Shown here: one piece after another, positions 1-7,500 of the stretch | Numbering within the stretch: the first letter of the stretch is position 1 | Layout: every line of letters starts with the position of its first letter | Assembly (NCBI GenBank): GCA_903899795.1 | Contig: CAIUKX010000210.1 | Location: 1 to 20,907, forward strand | Length of the DNA stretch: 20,907 nucleotides | Source: an uncultured Flavobacteriales bacterium | GTDB taxonomy: Bacteria; Bacteroidota; Bacteroidia; Flavobacteriales_D; Crocinitomicaceae | Direction: 5' to 3' | Position numbers and translations under genes: made by a program | Notes under the pieces: generated by a model | Databases searched by the model: none | Seen by the model: the letters and a program-made list of their open reading frames with translations, nothing else | Told to the model about the DNA's origin: nothing

Positions 1-52
1 AATTTTAATTTTCATAACTTTTAATTTTATATTGCGTCTTACTCTCTATACC

Positions 53-91
53 TTTTCAAGAGTTTTTTCAGACATTAACCACTCTTGAAAA
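53..91. repeat. Inverted repeat, 11-bp arms
   Basis: Arms TTTTCAAGAGT (53-63) and ACTCTTGAAAA (81-91) are perfectly complementary around a 17-nt loop. No T-tract follows on either strand, so a classical terminator is not supported; it may be an operator or the 3' end structure of a transcript entering from the left. The stretch 1-88 is open in one frame and ends at a TGA (86-88), so it could be the tail of a gene lying left of the window, but it is too short and AT-rich to call. Confidence 0.4.
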
Positions 92-130
92 ATGCGCCTT
101 TGTATAGATCTGTAACCCCATCGCGACTTA

Positions 131-168
131 TAAAAGAAATGTTACAGCATTTCTTTAGTTTTTTTATT
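131..168 (+). terminator. Rho-independent terminator, rightward
   Basis: A 9-bp stem (AAAGAAATG, 133-141, with CATTTCTTT, 148-156) has a 6-nt loop and is followed two bases later by seven T (159-165). It would end a rightward transcript from a gene to the left of the window. The stem is AT-rich, as is common for this composition, so its strength is uncertain. Confidence 0.6.
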
Positions 169-260
169 AAGATTTTTGTTTTAAGCTTTCGTTTTTTTGA
201 TTAAGTTAATTCATGTGCATTGAAACGTCACAAAACTAAAAAAATTGTATAAATTATTTT

Positions 261-298
261 GTTAATATTTCGTTATTAACTTAAAATCGTTATTAACT
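261..298. repeat. Nested small inverted and direct repeats upstream of the XRE gene
   Basis: GTTAATA (261-267) and TATTAAC (274-280) form an inverted repeat with a 6-nt spacer. The 11-mer CGTTATTAACT occurs twice, at 271-281 and 288-298, 17 nt apart. Such phased half-sites are compatible with a regulator operator for the downstream gene, but the region is very AT-rich and short matches arise easily. Confidence 0.35.
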
Positions 299-334
299 AA
301 ATATACTTAACTTTTCAAAAGTAGTAAAAAGAAG

Positions 335-369
335 AATACAAGCAAGCTTGCTTGTATTTATTTTTTTTG
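335..369. promoter_or_regulatory. 24-bp perfect palindrome followed by a T-tract
   Basis: Half-site AATACAAGCAAG (335-346) is followed immediately by its exact reverse complement (347-358), giving a gap-free 24-bp palindrome, then TATTTTTTTT (359-368 region). An A-run at 326-330 faces the T-run, so the structure also reads as a bidirectional terminator or a 5'-UTR hairpin. It lies about 30 bp before the preferred start of the XRE gene, so an autoregulatory operator is an equally good reading. It overlaps the TTG at 352, which argues against translation starting there. Confidence 0.55.
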
Positions 370-387
370 TCTCCCGAAATTTGTCAA

Positions 388-645
388 GTGGATAATTCAG
401 AGGCATTAAGGGAAATGGGGACTCATATTAAAAAAATGAGAAAGGAAAACAAATTATCACAATCTCAATTATCCTTTATGGCTGAAATAGCAGAATCTAC
501 TCTTTTAAGAATTGAAAACGGAAAACATATAGCTAGTATAAATACACTAATTTCTATTGCTAAAGCACTAGAAATCCCTATGAAGGAATTAATGGATTTT
601 GAAATATACACAGAACTAAATAGCCGAGGTTCCCAAATTCTATGA
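388..645 (+). CDS. XRE-family helix-turn-helix regulator
   Basis: Small DNA-binding protein of the Cro/CI type, about 85 residues from the chosen start and essentially one HTH_3 domain. Visible features: a basic first helix (IKKMRKENKLSQSQLS), then the turn and recognition helix (AEIAESTLLRIENGKH), then the stabilising helices (INTLISIAKALEIPMKEL). There is no sensor or dimerisation domain. The frame is open from 328. Candidate starts are TTG 352, TTG 367, GTG 388 and ATG 415. GTG 388 is preferred because it gives the family's usual 8-10 residue lead (DNSEALREMG) before the first helix and leaves the 335-358 palindrome outside the gene; ATG 415 would cut close to the fold. A BlaI-type regulator lies 84 bp downstream with its own promoter. 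Target unknown; single-domain members often act on their own promoter or on neighbouring genes. Confidence 0.8.
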   Translation: MDNSEALREMGTHIKKMRKENKLSQSQLSFMAEIAESTLLRIENGKHIASINTLISIAKALEIPMKELMDFEIYTELNSRGSQIL

Positions 646-676
646 GATTGAAACTACCTAGTAAATAATCACACAC

Positions 677-707
677 TTTCAAATAAGTAAAATAGTGCCT
701 ACTTTTG
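677..707 (+). promoter_or_regulatory. Bacteroidota-type promoter for the BlaI-family gene
   Basis: TACTTTTG at 700-707 matches the -7 consensus TAnnTTTG exactly. TTTC at 677-680 lies 19 nt upstream and differs by one base from the -33 TTTG. Transcription would start near 711-714, giving a leader of about 18 nt before ATG 730. This suggests the gene is transcribed separately from the XRE gene. Confidence 0.55.
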
Positions 708-729
708 CAATTCTTAAAAAAGCACTTTA

Positions 730-1032
730 ATGAATAGACTTACTCCAGCAGAAGAACAAGTAATGCTTCGTTTATGGAAGTTAGAAAAGGCATCCATCAA
801 AGAAATTGTGGGGCAGTATGAGGAAAATGTACCTGCCTACAATACAACCTCAACGATCGTTAGAATCTTGGAACGAAAAAAATTTATTAAACACAAGCAA
901 AAAGGGAGAGGGTTTATTTACTTGCCAAAAATATCTCGTGATGAATACCGTGAATATTTGATGGAATATCTTTTAAAAAATTACTTCGATCAAGACAAAA
1001 AATCTTTGATTGCAGAGATAAAAAGTATATAA
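730..1032 (+). CDS. BlaI/MecI/CopY-family transcriptional repressor, short C-terminus
   Basis: Winged-helix repressor of the penicillinase-repressor family, 100 residues. The N-terminal half is typical: LTPAEEQVMLRLWKLEKASIKEIV, then the recognition helix region (PAYNTTSTIVRILERKKFI) and the wing (KQKGRGFIYLP). The family normally continues through a dimerisation tail to about 115-125 residues; here it stops at IAEIKSI, roughly 20 residues early, without a visible frameshift remnant downstream. In this phylum BlaI-type genes usually sit beside a BlaR1/M56 membrane peptidase; none is present in the next 350 bp, and the next gene is convergent thrA. It is therefore an orphan repressor here. Start ATG 730 fits the family N-terminus and the promoter spacing. 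Confidence 0.82.
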   Translation: MNRLTPAEEQVMLRLWKLEKASIKEIVGQYEENVPAYNTTSTIVRILERKKFIKHKQKGRGFIYLPKISRDEYREYLMEYLLKNYFDQDKKSLIAEIKSI

Positions 1033-1390
1033 ATTGTGTACGAATAAAAAACATTAACTTGTGAAACAATATTTGGGTTTGAAACATTAAACGGTTTTGA
1101 TTTGATTCTTTGAAATGATCTCAGCGAGCACATTAGAGTAAGATACAAAGTAGAAAATCTATTTCACTTTACATCTGATTGCACTTCTTTGATATATTTT
1201 TGATGTTTATTATTGCTTAGGCTTCCAATTATTAACCTTATTTTAACCTAGGCATCAAAAAACAAGCTAAAACTCAATGTTTATAGAAGTTGTAGATGAC
1301 CAATTTGACACCATATAAGGCATATAGCCAATTATAGGATAATACACGTTTGTTTTCATTCTTATATGTCTCATTATGATCTACTTTATG
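1033..1390. other. Intergenic region between convergent genes, with a loose hairpin
   Basis: There is no ORF or RNA gene I can support. The one structure seen is TTTTTGATG (1197-1205) facing CATCAAAAA (1253-1261), with an imperfect inner pair GCTTAGG (1215-1221) and CCTAGGC (1247-1253). The region must contain the 3' ends of both the BlaI-type gene and thrA. The hairpin lacks a T-tract after it on either strand, so I do not call it a terminator. Confidence 0.35.
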
Positions 1391-3838
1391 CTATATTTTC
1401 ACAGTTCGTATTACATCGGCGAAAATTCCAGAGGCAGTGACATCTGCACCCGCACCCGCACCCTTGATCACCAACGGTTGATCCGAGTAACGATCGGTAT
1501 AAAAAAGAACCACATTGTCTTTTCCATAGAGGTGAAATAAATCGTGATCGGGACCGATGTGCTGTAAACCAACCGAAGCTTTTCCATTATCGAGTTGGGC
1601 TACATATTTCAAACGGGCACCTTCCTTTTTCGCAGCCGAATACAATTTTTTGAAATGCTCTTCGTGTTTCAGCATCGAAGCATAAAAGGACGGAACATCA
1701 CCCTGCATGCATTCATCCGGCAGAAAAGAATTGCTCTCAATTTCCTCCATTTCCATTACCAATCCCGATTCACGGGCAAGGATCAGAATTTTACGCATCA
1801 CGTCTGTTCCACTCAAATCGATGCGCGGATCCGGTTCTGCATACCCTTCGTCCTGCGCTTGCTGAACGACCGAAGCAAACGTTTTTTCACCATCGTAATT
1901 GTTGAACACGAAATTCAATGTGCCGGACAAAACGGCTTCCATTTTGTGTACTCGGTCGCCGCTTTGAATCAAATCTTTCAATGTTCCGATAATCGGTAAA
2001 CTTGCGCCGACATTCGTTTCAAACAAATAGCTGGTTGAATGTTTGCGAGCCAATTTTTTCAACTCCGAATAATGGGCATACCGTGAAGAACTTGCGATCT
2101 TGTTACAGGCCACAACTGCAATGCTTTTTTGCAATAATCCGGCATAACAATCCGCTACTTCCTGGCTGGAAGTGACATCTACGAAAACAGAATTACGCAG
2201 GTTTTTTTCATGAATAAACGAAATGAATGCTGCCAAATCTTTGGAAATCCCTTTCTCCAATTCTCCTTTCCAGTTGTCCAGGGAAATTCCCTTTTCATTC
2301 AAAAGCATCTTTTTAGAATTCGCAATTCCCACTACATTGATTTGAAGATGTAAATGTTCCGCCAAGTATTCCTGCTGTTTTTCCAATTGTGCCACCAGTT
2401 TTCCACCGACATTTCCAACACCCACCAAAAACAAGTTGATCTGCTTGATCTCATTTTCAAAGAAGTCTTCGTGCAGCACGTTGATTGCTTTTTCAACATC
2501 GCTTTCTTTTACAACTGCCGAAATGTTTTTTTCCGATGATCCTTGCGCTATCGCACGAATATTAATTCCGTTTCTGCCCAGCACTCCGAACATTTTACCT
2601 GCAATTCCCGGTAAGCTTTTCATGGAATCTCCTAACAAAGCAATGATCGCATGATTATTTTCACATTCGGTTTCTTCAACGATACCAGCATTAATTTCAT
2701 TTTCAAATTCAAGATCGATGGCTTGTTTTGCCTTTTCGGCATCCGATTCTTCCACCGCCAAACAAATCGAATGCTCGGAAGATGCTTGTGTAATCAGAAT
2801 GACACTTATTTTCTCACGGGATAATGCACCGAATAGCCGCATGGAAATTCCGGAAACACCGACCATTCCTGAACCTTCAAAATTAAGCAGGGCAATTTTT
2901 TTGATACTGGTCAAACCGCAAATCGCTTTTTTGAATTCATCAGGAACTTCTTTTTCAATCAAGGTTCCGTAATCGTTCGGAGCAAACGTATTTTTGATCC
3001 AGACAGGAATGTCCTTATCCATCACCGGCTGAATCGTCGGAGGATAAATAACTTTCGCGCCGAAATGCGACAGTTCCATCGCTTCATGGTAAGAAATCCT
3101 TGGAATGATTTTACAGTTTGAAACCAAACGGGGATCGGCAGTCATGACACCACTGACATCTGTCCAGATTTCCAGTACTGATGCTTCGAGAGCTGCTGCT
3201 ACAATTGCTGCACTGTAATCAGAACCACCTCTGCCTAGTGTTGTAGAAATTCCTTTTTCATTGGAAGCAATAAATCCGGGCATGATGAACAAACGGCTAT
3301 CCGAACGATTTACAAAATCAGACAATAAAGCATTTGTCGTTTTGACATTCACTTCTGCCAACCCAAAATTGGAATTGGTACGGATCACTTTTCGGGCATC
3401 CACCCATTCGTTTTTTATATCCAGGGACTTGAATTTTTCAGAGATAATAAGTGAAGAAAGTAATTCGCCGTAACTGACAACCCGATCTTTAGCCTGTGGG
3501 GATAATTCAGCAATTAAGAAAATTCCTTCACTCAAACTTTCGATTTCATTGCACAATTTTTTGACTTTACTCAAAACTGAACTTTGATCCTGGATCGGAA
3601 TCAATTCCTTGACCGCCGTTAAATTTTTTTCTTCTACGATTTTCAATTTCGCCTTATAGGCTTCCTCTTGCTGAGCTGCCAATTGAGCTGATTCGATGAG
3701 TAAGTCCGTAACTCCGCTCAAGGCTGACACTACTACAAATAATCCTGATTCGGATGATGATTGCTGAACGATCTCAACAACCTTTACTATGTTTTCTGCG
3801 TTGGCAACGGAAGAGCCGCCAAATTTTAATACACGCAT
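1391..3838 (-). CDS. thrA: Bifunctional aspartokinase / homoserine dehydrogenase
   Basis: Cytoplasmic enzyme of 815 residues catalysing ATP-dependent phosphorylation of aspartate and NAD(P)H reduction of aspartate semialdehyde to homoserine, the first and third steps of the threonine/methionine branch. Aspartokinase domain about 1-300: KFGGSS at 5-10, GRGGSDYSA at 202-210, WTDVSGVMTADPR at 225-237. Two ACT-type regulatory modules at about 310-455, the likely threonine-binding site. Homoserine dehydrogenase about 465-815: Rossmann motif GVGNVG at 473-478, then GTLNFVFNN and the EPDPRIDLSGTDVMRK catalytic segment, ending GAGAGADVTASGIFADVIR. Length is normal for the fused enzyme. ATG 3838 gives the canonical MRVLKFGGSS start. 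thrB and thrC are not adjacent here, so thrA appears monocistronic. A leader with a run of Ile/Thr codons lies upstream, indicating attenuation control. Confidence 0.97.
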   Translation of the reverse strand: MRVLKFGGSSVANAENIVKVVEIVQQSSSESGLFVVVSALSGVTDLLIESAQLAAQQEEAYKAKLKIVEEKNLTAVKELIPIQDQSSVLSKVKKLCNEIESLSEGIFLIAELSPQAKDRVVSYGELLSSLIISEKFKSLDIKNEWVDARKVIRTNSNFGLAEVNVKTTNALLSDFVNRSDSRLFIMPGFIASNEKGISTTLGRGGSDYSAAIVAAALEASVLEIWTDVSGVMTADPRLVSNCKIIPRISYHEAMELSHFGAKVIYPPTIQPVMDKDIPVWIKNTFAPNDYGTLIEKEVPDEFKKAICGLTSIKKIALLNFEGSGMVGVSGISMRLFGALSREKISVILITQASSEHSICLAVEESDAEKAKQAIDLEFENEINAGIVEETECENNHAIIALLGDSMKSLPGIAGKMFGVLGRNGINIRAIAQGSSEKNISAVVKESDVEKAINVLHEDFFENEIKQINLFLVGVGNVGGKLVAQLEKQQEYLAEHLHLQINVVGIANSKKMLLNEKGISLDNWKGELEKGISKDLAAFISFIHEKNLRNSVFVDVTSSQEVADCYAGLLQKSIAVVACNKIASSSRYAHYSELKKLARKHSTSYLFETNVGASLPIIGTLKDLIQSGDRVHKMEAVLSGTLNFVFNNYDGEKTFASVVQQAQDEGYAEPDPRIDLSGTDVMRKILILARESGLVMEMEEIESNSFLPDECMQGDVPSFYASMLKHEEHFKKLYSAAKKEGARLKYVAQLDNGKASVGLQHIGPDHDLFHLYGKDNVVLFYTDRYSDQPLVIKGAGAGADVTASGIFADVIRTVKI

Positions 3839-3884
3839 AACGCTGTAATTTAATTTTTGATTGAATAATTCTGAATTTGTTGAT

Positions 3885-3963
3885 GAAGCTGTAAAAGTCC
3901 CACTTTTCAGTTCATACAGGCATATAGCCCACGGAGGTAATAAATCGACAACCCCTAAAGGGT
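3885..3963 (-). promoter_or_regulatory. Candidate attenuator hairpins of the thr leader
   Basis: Between the leader stop and the thrA start, read leftward, two stems are visible. The first (ACCC 3963-3960 with GGGT 3954-3951) spans the last threonine codon and the leader stop, so a translating ribosome would disrupt it. The second (3913-3885) pairs CTGAAAAGT with ACTTTT-A-CAG around a GGG loop, extended by GAA/TTC with a second bulge. The 3' arm holds four U, but no long U-tract follows, so this is not a textbook terminator. The role as terminator or sequestering stem is inferred from position. Confidence 0.45.
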
Positions 3964-4077
3964 AATCGTAATTGTTGTAATTGTAATGGTTGTGATTGTG
4001 ATGATTCCAAATGCAATAACGTCACTCCAAACTTTGTTGGAAGAGCCGTTTAAAGAATATATTGCGTTTTGGTTCAT
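3955..4077 (-). CDS. Threonine/isoleucine leader peptide (thrL-like), 40 aa
   Basis: A 40-codon ORF starts with ATG 4077-4075, directly after an in-frame TAA, and ends in TAG 3957-3955, 116 nt before thrA. Its first 24 codons are mixed (beginning MNQNAIYSLNG). Codons 25-39 are 15 in a row of only Ile (7) and Thr (8), followed by Leu and stop. Such a run directly upstream of aspartokinase-homoserine dehydrogenase is the hallmark of ribosome-mediated attenuation, as in enterobacterial thrL, where scarcity of charged tRNA-Thr or tRNA-Ile stalls the ribosome and permits readthrough. The peptide itself probably has no function. A -7 promoter box lies 27 nt upstream of the ATG. It is longer than E. 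coli ThrL (21 aa), and the long non-repetitive front half is unexplained. Attenuation here is inferred from the codons and context. Confidence 0.8.
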   Translation of the reverse strand: MNQNAIYSLNGSSNKVWSDVIAFGIITITTITITTITITL

Positions 4078-4103
4078 TTACTTTTTCGAATACTTTCGTG
4101 AGG

Positions 4104-4111
4104 CAAATGTA
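4104..4111 (-). promoter_or_regulatory. -7 promoter box of the thrL-thrA transcript
   Basis: Read leftward, TACATTTG matches TAnnTTTG exactly. Predicted transcription start is near 4098-4100, giving a leader of about 22 nt before the leader-peptide ATG. No convincing TTTG is seen at the usual -33 spacing. Confidence 0.5.
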
Positions 4112-4274
4112 TGCAAAGATTTTTAACACTTGTATTAAGATCTCATTAATTTGCTAAGAAAGTATCATTTATAAGTAAGAACAGGTTCAAATCTAACTGT
4201 CTGGTATTTGATCAATTGTATGGTCGCATTTTTACCACACCGCGAAGCAGCGACATAGTCAATGTTATTTATGT

Positions 4275-4455
4275 TATCCAAAAGATATCTTAATATTTGA
4301 CATCACTCCTTCATGGAATACAACGAAAAATCCCGGAGGGAGGGATCATTTTGTAAGAATTTTTAACACAAAGGTCACAAAGGTAAAATGTGACGTACTG
4401 TGTAGGTTAGAGTGTTCGGACGCAAAGTAAGTAAGATATCCAAAGGATATCTTAA
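4275..4455. repeat. 19-bp direct repeat pair; one copy forms a perfect 10-bp hairpin
   Basis: TATCCAAAAGATATCTTAA (4275-4293) recurs as TATCCAAAGGATATCTTAA (4437-4455), 18 of 19 identical. Around the second copy, TAAGATATCC (4432-4441) and GGATATCTTA (4445-4454) form a perfect stem with an AAA loop. The first copy has only a degenerate left arm. The copies bracket the left arm of the larger inverted repeat at 4360-4510. Confidence 0.6.
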
Positions 4456-4510
4456 CGTTAGATTTTCTTAGTGACCTTCGTGCCTTCTTCGCGTACTTTG
4501 TGGTTAAAAA
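4360..4510. repeat. Imperfect long inverted repeat (CACAAAG-type intergenic element)
   Basis: The left end TTTTTAACACAAAG (4360-4373) matches in reverse complement the right end CTTTGTGGTTAAAAA (4496-4510). A second inner pair, CACAAAGGTCAC (4367-4378) and GTGACCTTCGTG (4471-4482), matches at 11 of 12. Sequence of this kind (TTAAC-CACAAAG units) is a style I recognise as recurrent between genes in Bacteroidota. No transposase is present. The rest of 4112-4359 has no gene; a segment around 4240-4355 may be another decayed intergenic repeat, but I cannot delimit it. Confidence 0.5.
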
Positions 4511-4534
4511 AACTACTGGTACAAAAGCGCATAC

Positions 4535-7500
4535 TCAATTGATCGATTTCACGTGGTTTTTAAAACGAATTTCATACTTAGCGCCGTGACTGTTGTCCAA
4601 TTGAATGTCACCATCTATTTGTTCGATAAGTGAAATCACCAGCTGCATACCAAGTGATTCAGTATCTCTGAAATCTACATTCGCTGGGAATCCGATTCCA
4701 TTGTCTCCAATTTGTAAAATAACAACATTCGGACTTTCTTCTTTGAGTGCGATTTTAACCAGACCTGTTTCCGTGTTTTTAAATCCGTATTTTAATGAAT
4801 TTGTAATCAATTCATTGATAATTAATCCGCATGGAATTGCCTGATCCAGATCCAAAAATACGGTTTCAACATCCATCGCCAATTCGATGAATTTATTTTG
4901 GGTGTAGGATTGAAACAAGTTAGTAGCAATACTTCGAATGTATTCCGAGAAATTGATGGTTGAGAAATCTTTTGTTTGATACAAGAGTTCGTGAATCAAT
5001 GACATCGATCGGATTCGATCCTGACTATTTTTCAATAAATCCAAGGTCTGTTTATCCGATATGGTTGAAGATTGCAAGTTTAAAATACTCGAGATAATTT
5101 GCAGGTTGTTTTTTACCCTGTGATGCACCTCTTTCAAAAGTACCTCTTTCTCATTGAGCGACTGGCGGATGTGTTCTTCCGATTTTTTCCGATCCGTTAT
5201 GTTTCGGATAAAAAGAACCAGTCCCACAACTTTGTCATCTAAATAATTCGGTCCAACATGCGTCAAAAACCAGGATTTTGTGCCATCAGCACTTGTCCCC
5301 TCCGTTTCATAACTTTCAGATCTCGTACCATTGAAAACATTTCGATGTGCTTTTCGCATCATATCATGGTGTTTTGCATCTACAAATTGGTACAAACTCT
5401 GGCCAATGATTTCCTCACGACTGTATTTACCACTTGCAAAATTGATGAATTGGATCTTTTCGTTGATATCTGCCATCAAAATAATTTCAGGCGAATTTTC
5501 AATCAGTGAACGGTACTTTTCTTCACTTTGTTTGAGTTGTTCATCGGCACGTTTACGCTCCGTTAAATCCATATCCGAACCAGAAACACGAATGGCAACA
5601 TTATTTGCATTTCTTAAAATGTATCCACGGGAAAGGATTGGAATGTAGTTCCCTCTTTTATCCAGTAAGCGGCATTCTATTTCATATGAAGTTGTCCCAT
5701 TGGCCAAAGCTTCCGCGAAGGTAGTCTCCACACGATCTTTATCTTCCGGATGAACAATATTGGGGTAAATTGAAGGAGTCAATTCGATTACGTTATCCAG
5801 ATAACCGAACATCGCCCACCAACGAGGCGAATAGAATAGCTTGTTTTCAACTAAATCCCAATCCCACCAACCGTCATTGGTTCCTGCTAAGACCAAGCGC
5901 AAACGCTCTTCACTTTTCTCAAGAGAGAATTCGATGTTTTTACGTTCTGTAATGTCAAATCCGTAACCAATCACTTGTTTAAGTACTCCGTTTTGATCAT
6001 AAATGGGAGCCATTCTTCGTAGGTAAGTAATCTCATTTCCATCTCCATCTAGAAGTGTGTCTTCCCATTCTTTGATCTTCCCGTAATTTTTCACTTCAAG
6101 GAAGCGATCTCTCAATTCAACAGCTTTCTTTAGATCTTTTTTACGGTATTCATAATATTCAAAATCATCTTTACCGATAATGTATTTCCTAAAATCAGGA
6201 TTTTTTATCGCACTTGGATTTACGAAAATATATTTGTGATCCGTATCAAAAACCACAATCTCGGTCGGTACATTATTTAATATATTTTCATAAAACTCTT
6301 TCTGTGCCTGCAGTTGCAATGCAGCTGTTTTTCGATCCGTAATATCCAAAACGGTTGCTTGAAGAACCCGTTCCTCACCATAATCAAAGGCAGATAACAA
6401 CACCTCAGCAGGAAATAATTCACCGGTAATGCGCTTGTGCACCCATTCAAAACGGTTGATTCCTTTGTCATAAGCAATCCGAATCATTTCATTTGCTTTT
6501 TCAAATGAATTTTGACCATCGGGTTGTAATTCAGGAGAAATATCGGAAGGATGTATACGCGTAAATTCCTCTTTGTTGCTGATGGCAAATAACTCCAGCG
6601 TTTTCGGATTACAGTCGAAGAACCCTTTGTCAGTGAGGAGCATAATTGCATCATTCGAACCCGTAAAAATTGCTTTTAGCTTGCCCTCATTTTGTTTTAA
6701 CTCTTCTTCCGCTCGTTTTCGTTTGGTAATATCTGTTTTGGTTCCTACCATTCTGACCGGATTTCCTTGTTCATCCCAAACGATGACTGTACCCCGATCT
6801 AAAATCCAAATATAGGTTCCATCTTTGCATTGAATTCGATGCTCTGTATTGAAAGTTGTTGTTTCTCTTTTAAAATGTTTTTGAAGTTCATTTTGAACCA
6901 TGTCGTAGTCCTCCGGATGTATTCTATTGAACCATTCCTCGATTGTATTTTCGATTTCCGTATGATCAAAACCAAACATTTCTGACCATCTCGCCGATCT
7001 ATAAACATCATTTGTTTGGATGTTCCAATCCCAAATACCATCGTGACTTCCTTCAATCGCAAATTTCCACCGTTCTTCGTTGAAGTGTAACTCTTCTTTT
7101 GTTTTCTCCAGTTCTTCGGTTTCAATTGTTAAGGCGATAATATCAGAAATGGAACGCGCAAATGCTTGTTCAGAATCGGTCCATATTCTATTTCCTCCTA
7201 CATGCTCATGCGTCAGAACACCTATGATGTTGTTTCCTTTTCGAATAGGGATTTCCAATAAAGCATGAATGTTATTTTCTTCCAGGTAATCTGCAAATTC
7301 ATTTTTTGAAGGGTACTCGTCTACCGAATTGGCAATGACATTTTTATTCTTTTTTATTTCATTGAAGTAAATCGGACTTTCTTCCTCAGAAATTGTTGAT
7401 ACTTCGATAAACGAATCTTTACTAAGTACATAAATGTAATCTGAAGAGATCGTATTTCCATTTAACAACCATACACTTACGCGTTCAGTTCCAATTGTTT

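Noticed and set aside
352..387. TTG at 352 as the start of the XRE regulator.
   Set aside because: It lies inside the 24-bp palindrome and adds a hydrophobic stretch unlike the family N-terminus; GTG 388 fits better.
1197..1261. Hairpin TTTTTGATG/CATCAAAAA as a terminator for thrA or the BlaI-type gene.
   Set aside because: The loop is about 47 nt and neither strand has a T-tract after the stem, so I list it only as a loose structure.
1595..3473. Several rightward frames of 60-134 codons inside thrA.
   Set aside because: They are antisense shadows of a fully conserved enzyme with no domain features of their own.
1318..3929. The 12-mer AGGCATATAGCC occurs on both sides of thrA (1318-1329 and 3918-3929).
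   Set aside because: In 21 kb several exact 12-mer pairs are expected by chance, and flanking bases do not extend the match, so this is not evidence of an insertion or shared regulatory site.
4205..4359. Possible GTCGC...GCGAC pairing and a decayed repeat before the 4360-4510 element.
   Set aside because: The arms are only 5 bp and the boundaries cannot be defined from this window.
6277..7125. Leftward frames of 66 and 108 codons within the kinase gene in another frame.
   Set aside because: They are out-of-frame reading of PAS-coding sequence; the main frame is continuous, so no frameshift is implied.
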